From the NCBI GenBank assembly GCA_021414245.1, contig JAIOOU010000011.1, forward strand, positions 59,881 through 123,880: a DNA stretch of 64,000 nt, written 5' to 3'. The position numbers were made by a program, and so were the translations under genes. This document shows positions 36,019-43,779 of the stretch, piece after piece. Source of the stretch: Chloroflexota bacterium. GTDB lineage: Bacteria > Chloroflexota > Anaerolineae > Anaerolineales > Villigracilaceae. Under the pieces are notes generated by a model. It had not been told where the DNA came from and made no database searches. It saw only the letters and a list, made by a program, of their open reading frames with translations. Within the stretch, counting starts at the first letter, position 1. Each line of letters opens with the position of its first letter.

Positions 36019-36048
36019 GCAGGGACGCACAGCGACTCCTGTCCCTGC
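36019..36048 (+). promoter_or_regulatory. hairpin between pstS2 and pstC2
   Basis: GCAGGGAC pairs with GTCCCTGC around a 14-base loop, without a T tract. It occupies the same place as the pstS1-pstC1 hairpin. Confidence 0.55.
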
Positions 36049-36059
36049 AAGGTGCAATC

Positions 36060-36956
36060 ATGGAAAAATCATTAACCCTTCGCGAGTTCATCATCACCCG
36101 CCTGATCCAGGCCTCCGGGTATTCAGCGATCCTATTTGTAGCCCTTATCTTTTTCTTTCTCCTTCGCGAAGGGCTGCCCACCCTGGCCGAGGTGGATGCG
36201 TCCTCCCTGCTCAGCATCCGCTGGTATCCCATCGAAAATTACTTTGGCATCCTGCCACTCATCACCGGCTCATTAATTGTGACACTCGGCGCGGCATTGA
36301 TCGCAGTTCCATTCGGAATCGGCACGGCTATTTATATTTCCGAGATCGCGCCGCGCTGGATGCGTGAGATATTAAAGCCCCTGGTTGAATTATTGGGTGG
36401 ACTTCCTTCGGTGGTTTTGGGGTTTCTCGGGATCCTGGTGGTCTCGCCTTTTTTGCGGGTCTTTCTGGACCTGCCGACGGGCCTGACAGCTTTTACAGGA
36501 TCCCTGCTCCTGGGAGGGATCGCAGTCCCAACGGTTGTGTCCGTTGCCGAGGATGCATTGGATGCAGTTCCGCGTTCCTATCGTGAAGGCGCATGGGCGC
36601 TGGGCGCGACCCACTGGCAAACCATCTGGCGGGTAACCCTTCCTGCGGCGCGTTCAGGTGTGTTGACCGCCGTCATGTTGGGTGTCGGCCGTGCCATCGG
36701 CGAAACGATGACCGTCATGATGGTGACCGGAAATGCGCCTGTCATGGCAGTCAAACTGGGCAGCCTGTTCTCCCCCGTCCGCACGATGACAGCCACCATC
36801 GCCGCGGAAATGGGCGAAGTTGCGAATGGGAGCACCCATTACCATGTGCTCTTCTTCATCGGCATGGTCCTGTTCCTGATTTCCTTTATCGTGAACATTA
36901 TTGCTTCATCGGTCGTGTTTCGCGCAAAGAAAAGAGCGGAGAGGATTTTATCCTGA
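36060..36956 (+). CDS. pstC: phosphate ABC transporter permease PstC (operon 2)
   Basis: A six-helix permease of 298 residues with the coupling motif PRSYREGAWALGATHWQT and GRAIGETMTV in the substrate-facing helix. It has a Shine-Dalgarno sequence (AAGGTG) and is six bases from pstA2. Compared with PstC1 it is shorter at the N-terminus. Confidence 0.92.
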   Translation: MEKSLTLREFIITRLIQASGYSAILFVALIFFFLLREGLPTLAEVDASSLLSIRWYPIENYFGILPLITGSLIVTLGAALIAVPFGIGTAIYISEIAPRWMREILKPLVELLGGLPSVVLGFLGILVVSPFLRVFLDLPTGLTAFTGSLLLGGIAVPTVVSVAEDALDAVPRSYREGAWALGATHWQTIWRVTLPAARSGVLTAVMLGVGRAIGETMTVMMVTGNAPVMAVKLGSLFSPVRTMTATIAAEMGEVANGSTHYHVLFFIGMVLFLISFIVNIIASSVVFRAKKRAERILS

Positions 36957-36962
36957 TCCATT

Positions 36963-37826
36963 ATGATGAAAATGTTTGCACGCAACCGACACACCGTTCA
37001 GCGCCTTGGATTCACCGCCATTACCATGATGGCAGTTTTCACAGTCATCCCCATTGTGGGAACGATCATTTTTATTCTGTTCAAGGGCGGCTCCGCCATT
37101 TCCTGGGAATTCCTTTCAGGGTTTCCGCATGATGGAATGCGCGCGGGGGGAATTCTGCCCGCGATCATCGGCACACTGTATCTGACCGTGGGGACAGCCG
37201 TTTTCTCGGTCCCGCTGGGAATCGCCGCCGCCATTTATCTGGCCGAATACGCCAGCGATAATCGATTAACCCGTCTGATCCGGCTCGCCATCATCAACCT
37301 GGCGGGCATCCCTTCGGTGGTCTATGGACTGTTCGGCCTTGGCCTGTTCGTGCTCTTTCTAAAATTCGGCACCTCCATTCTGGCCGCTTCGCTTACCCTT
37401 TCGATCATGACCCTGCCGGTCATCATCAGTACGGCCGAAGAGTCACTGCGTTCCGTTCCGCAGGCTTTTCGGACAGTCAGCATCTCCCTGGGGGCTACCC
37501 GCTGGCAGACCATTCGCCGCATCATCCTGAAGGAAGCACTGCCAGGTATTCTGACCGGCGTCATTCTCGGACTCGAACGGGCTGCAGGGGAAACCGCCCC
37601 CATCCTTTTTACGGGCGCGGCTTTCTTCCTGCCGCGCCTGCCCGGTTCGCCCTTTGATGCGACCATGGCATTGCCTTACCATCTTTTTGTGATCTCCACC
37701 CAGGTGCCGGAAATGCCGATCCAGATCCAGTATGGGACCGCCCTGGTCCTGCTGGTCTTTGTGTTGACCATGAACATCATTGCCACCGTGATCCGCTCAC
37801 GGGCAAGAGCGAGAAGACAATGGTAG
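36963..37826 (+). CDS. pstA: phosphate ABC transporter permease PstA (operon 2)
   Basis: A permease of 287 residues, the usual PstA length, with coupling motif PQAFRTVSISLGATRWQT and ERAAGETAPI. It lacks the external insertion seen in PstA1. Its end overlaps the start of pstB3 by seven bases, so the two are probably translationally coupled. Confidence 0.92.
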   Translation: MMKMFARNRHTVQRLGFTAITMMAVFTVIPIVGTIIFILFKGGSAISWEFLSGFPHDGMRAGGILPAIIGTLYLTVGTAVFSVPLGIAAAIYLAEYASDNRLTRLIRLAIINLAGIPSVVYGLFGLGLFVLFLKFGTSILAASLTLSIMTLPVIISTAEESLRSVPQAFRTVSISLGATRWQTIRRIILKEALPGILTGVILGLERAAGETAPILFTGAAFFLPRLPGSPFDATMALPYHLFVISTQVPEMPIQIQYGTALVLLVFVLTMNIIATVIRSRARARRQW

Positions 37827-38578
37827 ACAAGATCATCATCGAAAACCTGTCCCTGCAATATTCCGATGGGACCGAATCCCTGCGCGACGTCAGCATGGGA
37901 ATCCGTCAGAACGCCGTGACCGTGTTGTTCGGTCCGGCAGGAGGCGGGAAATCCACCTTGTTAAGATGTCTGAACCGCCTGAACGATCTGACCGAAGTCA
38001 GGGCCAGTTCGGGCCGCATCCTGATCGACGGCGAAAATATTCTTGACCCCAAAACCGATGTGATCGCCCTGCGCCGCAAAGTGGGCATGGTCTTCGCCCG
38101 CCCGGTGCCCCTGCCGATGAGTATTCGTGAAAATATTATCTATGGCCTGGAACTGGCAGGTGAAAAACGAAAATCAAAATTGGATGAAGCCGTGGAACGG
38201 AGTCTAAAACTCTCAGCGATCTGGGATGAAGTGAAGGACCGTCTGGATGACCCCGCGATCGCATTATCGGGCGGACAGCAGCAACGCGTGTGCCTCGCGC
38301 GTGTGATCGCCCTGCAGCCCGAGGTCATCCTGCTCGATGAACCCACCTCGGGACTGGATCCAATTTCAACCGGCAAAGTGGAAGCTGCCCTGTTGGAATT
38401 AAAAAAGGAATATACGGTCATCCTGGTGCCCCATTCGATTCAACAGGCAGCCCGCACAGCCGATTACGCCGCATTTTTCCTGACAGGCGGGCTGATCGAA
38501 TACGGCGAAGGAAAAACCCTTTTCACCATCCCGAAACAAAAGAAGACGGAAGATTACATCATGGGAAGATTTGGATAA
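37820..38578 (+). CDS. PstB-like ATPase with divergent motifs, third copy (operon 2)
   Basis: A protein of 252 residues. Walker A reads GPAGGGKST, the Q-loop region is GMVFARPVPLP (the usual Gln-Lys-Pro is Ala-Arg-Pro), signature [13 protein letters not shown], Walker B VILLDEPTSGLDP, and the H loop is VPHSIQQAARTA (His kept, Thr replaced by Pro). The missing Q-loop glutamine is unusual since that residue couples ATP binding to the permease. It may be a slower or regulated subunit working with PstC2/PstA2. A strong terminator follows. Confidence 0.87.
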   Translation: MVDKIIIENLSLQYSDGTESLRDVSMGIRQNAVTVLFGPAGGGKSTLLRCLNRLNDLTEVRASSGRILIDGENILDPKTDVIALRRKVGMVFARPVPLPMSIRENIIYGLELAGEKRKSKLDEAVERSLKLSAIWDEVKDRLDDPAIALSGGQQQRVCLARVIALQPEVILLDEPTSGLDPISTGKVEAALLELKKEYTVILVPHSIQQAARTADYAAFFLTGGLIEYGEGKTLFTIPKQKKTEDYIMGRFG

Positions 38579-38616
38579 TAAAAAGGGCTGCCAAACGGCA
38601 GCCCTTTTTATTATCC
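38573..38616. terminator. bidirectional terminator after operon 2
   Basis: A 20-bp perfect stem with loop AAAC, overlapping the last codon of pstB3 and ending just before the convergent nicotinate phosphoribosyltransferase stop. Confidence 0.9.
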
Positions 38617-38624
38617 ACTCAAGA

Positions 38625-39968
38625 TTACCAGATTTTTTCCAAATTTTCGTTCTCCCCAACCTTGCGACCCACCTTGGCCATATCGATCCATTCGCCATGG
38701 ATTTTTACACGCACCACATCGGCCGTGTAATCGGTGGTGGTGGAGTTGCTGTTATTGAACAGATAGGACCCGACCGCATAAATATCCACCGGGACTTCCA
38801 GCTTCTCAAATTTACGAATCTTGTCCGGATTGAAACCACCGGAGACAACGATCTTCACGCTGTGACAAAACTCCCTGGCCGGTTCTTTCCAGACATCGGG
38901 CAGGGTCCAGCTTTCCCAGGCATGATCCAATCCCTGGCGGACATTGAACACCAGGCGCGGATTTACCCCCAGGTCCAAAGCAGGGTCACCCAAAGGCTGC
39001 ACGGAGACATCGCGCAGGCTTCCGCTTGTATCCAGCCGCACGCCATACAATTTATACTTTTCAGCCTCCTCCCTGTTTCCGGCATCCATCAATTCGCGGT
39101 ATTTTGCAAACATGCTGTCCAGCACACGCAGTGTATCGCGGACTGAATCATTGTTGAAATCGACCAGGGCAATGCGGGGAATACGCGCAGGCAGAATGCG
39201 CGAGAACTCCATCATGGCCTCGGCGGTATCCCCTAGGAAGGAGGCGATTGCGGCATGAGCAACCGTCCCGCCGCCCGCCCCGCCCCACCAGTCCCCCTGC
39301 GCATCGGTTGAGACAAATGCACCCAGTTCATGTTCATGGTCCTGGTTAAATCGCTGCAAGGCAATGTTGTAGGCATATCCATCGGCAGCCTGCACCTCGT
39401 GCACATCGAAACGGGCGGGGAAAAACAAGACGGGTTTCCCGCTTGCCGCCACCAGCGTTTCATAGACATTGGTGGCCACCCGGCTGGATCGGGTCAGGAT
39501 GCCAAGCGAGGGAGTTTCGAGCAGGGCAAAATCGCGATATCGTCCGCGCACCTTGATGACCGGCTGGATTTTGGTCGGGTCGCCGTCATATTTGACAATG
39601 GTCCCATCCTGCACCGCCCACACTTCTAGTTTATCGGAGGTGTCAATAAATTTATCTTCTTTGAAATAGCCGGTGCAATGCCTGAGCATGGCCAGGGACT
39701 TGTCCACGCCCACCACGGTGGTCTTGCCCATCCTGCGGGTGAACCATTGCATCTCCACTTCAATATCACCCACATCAATATTTTTCGGGGAAATGCCCTT
39801 CGGCAGGTTGTGGTATTGGCCGGAATATTGATAATTCTCAAGAGCCAGGTTGATCAACATACGATTGATATTCTCGAAATACTTGTCCGAGTACCAGCCG
39901 CGGCGCATGCGTTCGATATCCAGCTTAAAAGTCTCGTTCGTCAGTCTCTTGCCATCAAAAATGGACAT
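38625..39968 (-). CDS. pncB: nicotinate phosphoribosyltransferase
   Basis: Converts nicotinate and PRPP to nicotinate mononucleotide in NAD salvage. The protein has 447 residues from the ATG at 39968, where the normal N-terminus (MSIFDGKRLTNETFKLD) begins; a much longer upstream reading overlaps the nicotinamidase gene and is not real. Family signatures include RLDTSGSLRD, IVVSGGFNPDKI and VDIYAVGSYLF for the phosphate- and ribose-binding loops. It is the last gene of the nrtR-nicotinamidase-pncB operon. Confidence 0.88.
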   Translation of the reverse strand: MSIFDGKRLTNETFKLDIERMRRGWYSDKYFENINRMLINLALENYQYSGQYHNLPKGISPKNIDVGDIEVEMQWFTRRMGKTTVVGVDKSLAMLRHCTGYFKEDKFIDTSDKLEVWAVQDGTIVKYDGDPTKIQPVIKVRGRYRDFALLETPSLGILTRSSRVATNVYETLVAASGKPVLFFPARFDVHEVQAADGYAYNIALQRFNQDHEHELGAFVSTDAQGDWWGGAGGGTVAHAAIASFLGDTAEAMMEFSRILPARIPRIALVDFNNDSVRDTLRVLDSMFAKYRELMDAGNREEAEKYKLYGVRLDTSGSLRDVSVQPLGDPALDLGVNPRLVFNVRQGLDHAWESWTLPDVWKEPAREFCHSVKIVVSGGFNPDKIRKFEKLEVPVDIYAVGSYLFNNSNSTTTDYTADVVRVKIHGEWIDMAKVGRKVGENENLEKIW

Positions 39969-40000
39969 ATTTTTCTCAATTCCCTTGAAAATCAATAAAA

Positions 40001-41017
40001 TTAAATCGGATCCGTGGATTTTACGATCTGCATTCCCGCTTTTGCGAAGCGGGCAAAAGCTGCGCTGGCCGCATCGGTATGGTCCACGACCCCGGGCACA
40101 ACAACCGCTGATGAACAATCTTCGAGCAGGTAAACTTTTTTCGCAAGAGCCGCGTCGGCCGCCTGGATGTCTTCGAGCAGGTCGGAAACCGTCCATGCCA
40201 CGCAATGGCTTTTGGCCTGACCCGCAATGTAAAGCCGGCCCACACTTTGCAGGTGCTGGATAAATTTCGGGTTGCGTGCGCCGAGGATCTCGCCCATCGG
40301 GCCTGTCAACACTTCCGGGCCGATGACGGAATAATTCTCGGTAAACGGCTGGCTGCCTTTGATCTCAAAATCAGGCTGGGAAATACGGGCGATGGAATAA
40401 AAGAAGATGGCTTCCTCCACGGCAGGGACAAGGGCGTGGCCGATCCCGCCCAGCATGGCGTGATACGGCCAGATGGTCAGCGCATACTTGCCTTTCCTTT
40501 CCAATTCATCGGCGTAATGCAGCATCATTTGCTGCCCATATTCCGGGGCAATTTGAAAGTTTGGCGCGAGCGCGGGGTTGAAGCTCCATGTACCATTCCT
40601 GATCTCGGCGGCATGGATATCGGTATACGGAACAGGGTGCTTGCCGGCCGGGTCCACGAAAAACATGGGGTGAAAAATCTGCTGGGACTGGTGAGTGTCC
40701 AGGGTGGCGGTGATATGGGAGAGCCTGGCCAGGTTGCGATAAATGAATTCGCACAATCGAATGTTGTCCTCCACCGCACCCCGTCCACTGCGGCCCGCAA
40801 CGAACAGCTCAAAATCGGGAATGCAGAAGGTATTCTGCACATCCACCAGCAAAAGGGAGATCCTCTCCTTCGAAACAGAGGCTGGCTCGAGGTTGTGCTG
40901 ACGCGCCCAGTCGTTTGCCTGATCCGCACGGGCAGCGTAATCCACTTTCCAAATCTCCCCCACACGGGAGGCATCAAAAAAATCAGGGACGGGCAATGAT
41001 TGTTTGTTCATGGGCAC
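40001..41017 (-). CDS. isochorismatase-fold hydrolase, probable nicotinamidase
   Basis: A protein of 338 residues. The cysteine-hydrolase triad is visible: Asp in LLVDVQNTFC, a Lys in the region ERKGKYALTIWPYH, and the nucleophile Cys in GQAKSHCVAW. It is longer than PncA (about 200 residues), with an extra N-terminal part and middle insertions. Its setting between nrtR and pncB implies deamidation of nicotinamide to nicotinate. One base separates its start from the nrtR stop, so it is co-translated. Confidence 0.82.
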   Translation of the reverse strand: MPMNKQSLPVPDFFDASRVGEIWKVDYAARADQANDWARQHNLEPASVSKERISLLLVDVQNTFCIPDFELFVAGRSGRGAVEDNIRLCEFIYRNLARLSHITATLDTHQSQQIFHPMFFVDPAGKHPVPYTDIHAAEIRNGTWSFNPALAPNFQIAPEYGQQMMLHYADELERKGKYALTIWPYHAMLGGIGHALVPAVEEAIFFYSIARISQPDFEIKGSQPFTENYSVIGPEVLTGPMGEILGARNPKFIQHLQSVGRLYIAGQAKSHCVAWTVSDLLEDIQAADAALAKKVYLLEDCSSAVVVPGVVDHTDAASAAFARFAKAGMQIVKSTDPI

Positions 41018-41686
41018 CTAGCTTAAAAATGTGATTTCCATTTTCTTGAATTGATACAACATGGCGGGCCTGTGCGCGCCGGTCAGGTCTTTTTCACCGG
41101 TTTCCTGCAGTAATCCGGTGGCAAGCATTCGTTTTCTGAAATTCCTTTTATCAAGCTTGTCAGCAATGATGATCTCGTACATGGTTTGAAGTTCCGACAG
41201 CCTGAACTGTTCGGGCATCAGGCCGTAGACGATGTTGCTGTAACTCGCCTTGGCACGCAGGCGCCGCACGGCATATTTCAGGATCTCCCTGTGATCAAAA
41301 GCCAGGCGGGGCAGCTGGTCCACGGAAGACCAGGTCAGGTCGATGATCTTTTTTGATTCGGGCCGATTAAGATTTTCCCACGGGATGAGGGCAAAATAGG
41401 CCACCGTGATGACCCTGGCTCTCGGGTCGCGTCCGGGATCACCAAACGTATACAACTGTTCCATGTACACGTTTTTTACACCGGTCTTTTCATTCAAGAC
41501 CCGGCAGGCGGCGTCATCCAGGGATTCTCCGCGCAGGAGAAAGCCGCCCGGCATGGACCAGTGATCGTGAAACGGCTCTTCCGCCCGTTTAGCCAGCATT
41601 ACCTTCAATTTACTGCTATTTACAGTGAAGACCGCCAGGTCCACGGTAACGCCGGGCTGCTCGTAATCCATATACTTAGTGTTCAT
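41018..41686 (-). CDS. nrtR: NrtR-type Nudix regulator of NAD metabolism
   Basis: A protein of 222 residues. The N-terminal Nudix-like domain (about 10-140) has a degenerate Nudix box (GGFLLRGESLDDAACRVLNEKTG), lacking the full REUXEE catalytic set, as is common in NrtR. The C-terminal winged helix (about 150-215) binds DNA. NrtR repressors respond to ADP-ribose. It lies first in an operon with two NAD-salvage enzymes, and a palindrome overlaps its promoter, so autorepression is likely. Confidence 0.87.
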   Translation of the reverse strand: MNTKYMDYEQPGVTVDLAVFTVNSSKLKVMLAKRAEEPFHDHWSMPGGFLLRGESLDDAACRVLNEKTGVKNVYMEQLYTFGDPGRDPRARVITVAYFALIPWENLNRPESKKIIDLTWSSVDQLPRLAFDHREILKYAVRRLRAKASYSNIVYGLMPEQFRLSELQTMYEIIIADKLDKRNFRKRMLATGLLQETGEKDLTGAHRPAMLYQFKKMEITFLS

Positions 41687-41723
41687 TATACACTTAGTAT
41701 ATGGATTTTTAGGGACTTGTCAA
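41687..41723 (-). promoter_or_regulatory. nrtR promoter with NrtR-like operator
   Basis: Reading the minus strand: TTGACA (41723-41718), 16 bases, TATACT (41701-41696), and ATG at 41686 with no Shine-Dalgarno sequence. The palindrome TATACTAAGTGTATA (41701-41687; arms TATAC/GTATA) covers the -10 box, as expected for a repressor site. A second ACTTAGT half-site lies 18 bp inside the gene. An 8-bp dyad GGGACTTG/CAAGTCCC (41712-41728) overlaps the -35 box. Confidence 0.65.
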
Positions 41724-41741
41724 GTCCCATACGGACACCAT

Positions 41742-41789
41742 GTAGAAACAAAAAACAGGCTCGCAACTGAGCCTGTTTTTTGTTTCTAC
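41742..41789 (-). terminator. terminator after the helicase-loader gene
   Basis: A 21-bp perfect stem (41742-41762 with 41769-41789, six-base loop) containing A6 and T6 runs. It ends the minus-strand replication operon just before the nrtR promoter. Confidence 0.88.
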
Positions 41790-41801
41790 CGAAAATAGAT
41801 C

Positions 41802-43208
41802 TTATTTTCTTAACGCTCTCTTCGTTACTTTTCCGTGATAAGAAGGCGCAATTATACGAAGAGAATTGACCAATCGCGTGTCGAGTATGCGTGAACGAAT
41901 GCGCGGATCCAATCCTTCAAGGGCATCTGCAGCAATTGTAATGACAGTAGGAAGGTTTGCAAGATTACGGTAATTGATAATTTGAAATAACTTTTCTCGA
42001 CCCCAAGGCGTTAATGAGTGGGTTGCCAAATCATCTAGAACAAGGAATGGAGTTGTACGCAATTCATCAAGACGATAACCGAAACTTACTAGGCTTTTAT
42101 CATCAAAAGTTTTACGCAGTTCGTCGAGTAAATCAGGCGTCATGATAAACAATGGTGGAGCGCCTAACTCAGCCCGATAGTTGGCGATTGCCGCAGCTAA
42201 GTGAGTTTTACCACTTGCATAGTCTCCTGTTATCACAAGCCAACCGCGTGGTTTTTGTGCGAATGATTGTGCAGTTTCAAATGCATCCTTTAATGACTTT
42301 AAAATTGTTGCATCTAGGCCTTCATCTTTACGAAGAGAGAAATTGTCAAATCGATAGTTTGCCAACAACCCAAGTGAAGATAGATCAGGATGTCCAATTT
42401 CGTCTGTTGGGCGACGAAAGTCTGGCGTTATGATTCGAGCTTGCGAGACGAGTTCGGGGTCAGAAAGACGAGACCGGATACGAGCTTCTATCTCATCCAA
42501 TGAGAGGTTAGTTGTTACGACCGTGGCTAGTTTATTGATATATCTGTAATTTATGATCTGAAATAATTTTTCCTGGGCCCAACCAGTAGCATTTTGAGTT
42601 CCGAAATCATCTAACACAAGTAATTTTGCACCACGAATTTCATCAAACCTTTGCTCGAAAGTAGTGCTTTCGCTATCGTATGAAAACCTTAAACTATCAA
42701 GCAGATCTGGAACAGTAAGAAAAAGTGTTGGGACTCCCATACTTACAGAAAAATTTGCCACCGCAGCAGCGAGGTGCGTTTTTCCGCAACCATAACCTCC
42801 TTGAAGTAACAGCCATCCTTCAAGTTTTTGGGCATAGTGATGTGCGTGATTGAAAGCCATTTCTAGTGAATTCGCCTGAATTTCACCAAGCCCTTTTCGA
42901 CCACGTGGCTTGAAAGTCTCAAACGTGAGTTCTTTCAATTCATCAAGATGGCTTAACGCAAATAAACGGTTACGCACCCCATTTGTTACCGAGGCGCGGC
43001 GGCAGACGCAGATCTCCAACCGGCCAAATTCAGGATGTCCTATCGGGACATCATTGCGCAAATACCCCACCCCGTGGCAATGCGGGCAATTTGGGTCGCC
43101 AAGCAAGTCTGGTGTGACGACTTCACGGCTCAAAGAATTTTTTGATTTTATCTTCGACGTCTCGTTGGCGAGATTTTTTATGGTTTCGTCTATCTTGCTT
43201 TTCGGCAC
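41802..43208 (-). CDS. DnaC/DnaI-type helicase loader with two tandem AAA+ domains
   Basis: A protein of 468 residues. A zinc-binding group (Cys41, Cys44, Cys67, Cys69) is followed by two AAA+ units. Unit 1: Walker A GGYGCGKT (137-144), Walker B LLVLDD (196-201), sensor TTN, arginine RIRSRL (243-248). Unit 2: GDYASGKT (328-335), FLVLDD (388-393), RIRSRI (436-441), but sensor 1 is changed (TIAAD). DnaC and DnaI have one such unit. The ATG at 43208 overlaps the DnaD-like gene by 86 bases; a TTG near 43140 would avoid that and keep the zinc group. The gene is visibly AT-richer than its neighbours. Confidence 0.85.
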   Translation of the reverse strand: MPKSKIDETIKNLANETSKIKSKNSLSREVVTPDLLGDPNCPHCHGVGYLRNDVPIGHPEFGRLEICVCRRASVTNGVRNRLFALSHLDELKELTFETFKPRGRKGLGEIQANSLEMAFNHAHHYAQKLEGWLLLQGGYGCGKTHLAAAVANFSVSMGVPTLFLTVPDLLDSLRFSYDSESTTFEQRFDEIRGAKLLVLDDFGTQNATGWAQEKLFQIINYRYINKLATVVTTNLSLDEIEARIRSRLSDPELVSQARIITPDFRRPTDEIGHPDLSSLGLLANYRFDNFSLRKDEGLDATILKSLKDAFETAQSFAQKPRGWLVITGDYASGKTHLAAAIANYRAELGAPPLFIMTPDLLDELRKTFDDKSLVSFGYRLDELRTTPFLVLDDLATHSLTPWGREKLFQIINYRNLANLPTVITIAADALEGLDPRIRSRILDTRLVNSLRIIAPSYHGKVTKRALRK

Positions 43209-43779
43209 GGCCTTCTTCCTTCCAGCGTTTTAAGATCGCTTCAATATATTTCCAATTGCGTTTGTTGTTTTCCGCGGCCAGGACGATCGCATCTGCGAGC
43301 CATTCCGGCGTATACATCGTTTCGGCATCCTTCAGAATATCTGCGATCAAGGGCGTCAGCGGACCGATGTTTTGTTCGTACAGGCTGAAGGCATTCGAGC
43401 GCGGAACGGGCGGCGCAGACATGATCTTTGCGGAGTCGCGCCAGTTGCCTTTTGCAAACGCTTCGGCGGCGAGACGCCCGCGCGGGGAGTTGAGGAAATA
43501 AAAAACCTCCGCTTCATGCTGCGACCTGAGTAAGGTGCCGCGTTTCACGGCTTTTTCCAGCCCAAGCTTGACCTTCCCAACTTCCAACCCAAGGATTTCC
43601 GCCTCGAAATCGGTTTCGCACAAAGCCCGAAAGTTGCCTTCGATATGCTCGATACGCCAGATGGCATAAAGGGTGACCTTTAATTCCGCCGCATCCTCGA
43701 TCTCTTTCAGCAAATGAAAAAGAGTATCGGGGACCTGCGTGAACGATTCAGAGGAGGTGAAACCCTTGAACTCGGACAT
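43123..43779 (-). CDS. DnaD-domain replication protein
   Basis: A protein of 218 residues. The N-terminal part (1-110) looks like the winged-helix dimer domain of DnaD/DnaB (Firmicute type). The C-terminal DnaD domain has YEQNIGPLTPLIADIL and, after a Trp, NKRNWKYIEAILKRWKEEG, the classic signature. A basic tail follows. DnaD helps load the replicative helicase at origins or restart sites. Its ATG overlaps the dnaB stop by one base, and the helicase loader follows, so all three are one operon. Confidence 0.87.
   Translation of the reverse strand: MSEFKGFTSSESFTQVPDTLFHLLKEIEDAAELKVTLYAIWRIEHIEGNFRALCETDFEAEILGLEVGKVKLGLEKAVKRGTLLRSQHEAEVFYFLNSPRGRLAAEAFAKGNWRDSAKIMSAPPVPRSNAFSLYEQNIGPLTPLIADILKDAETMYTPEWLADAIVLAAENNKRNWKYIEAILKRWKEEGRAEKQDRRNHKKSRQRDVEDKIKKFFEP

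Noticed and set aside
41742..41789. Hairpin near nrtR considered as an insertion-sequence end
   Set aside because: No transposase or target duplication is present, and the A6/T6 runs make it a terminator for the upstream operon.
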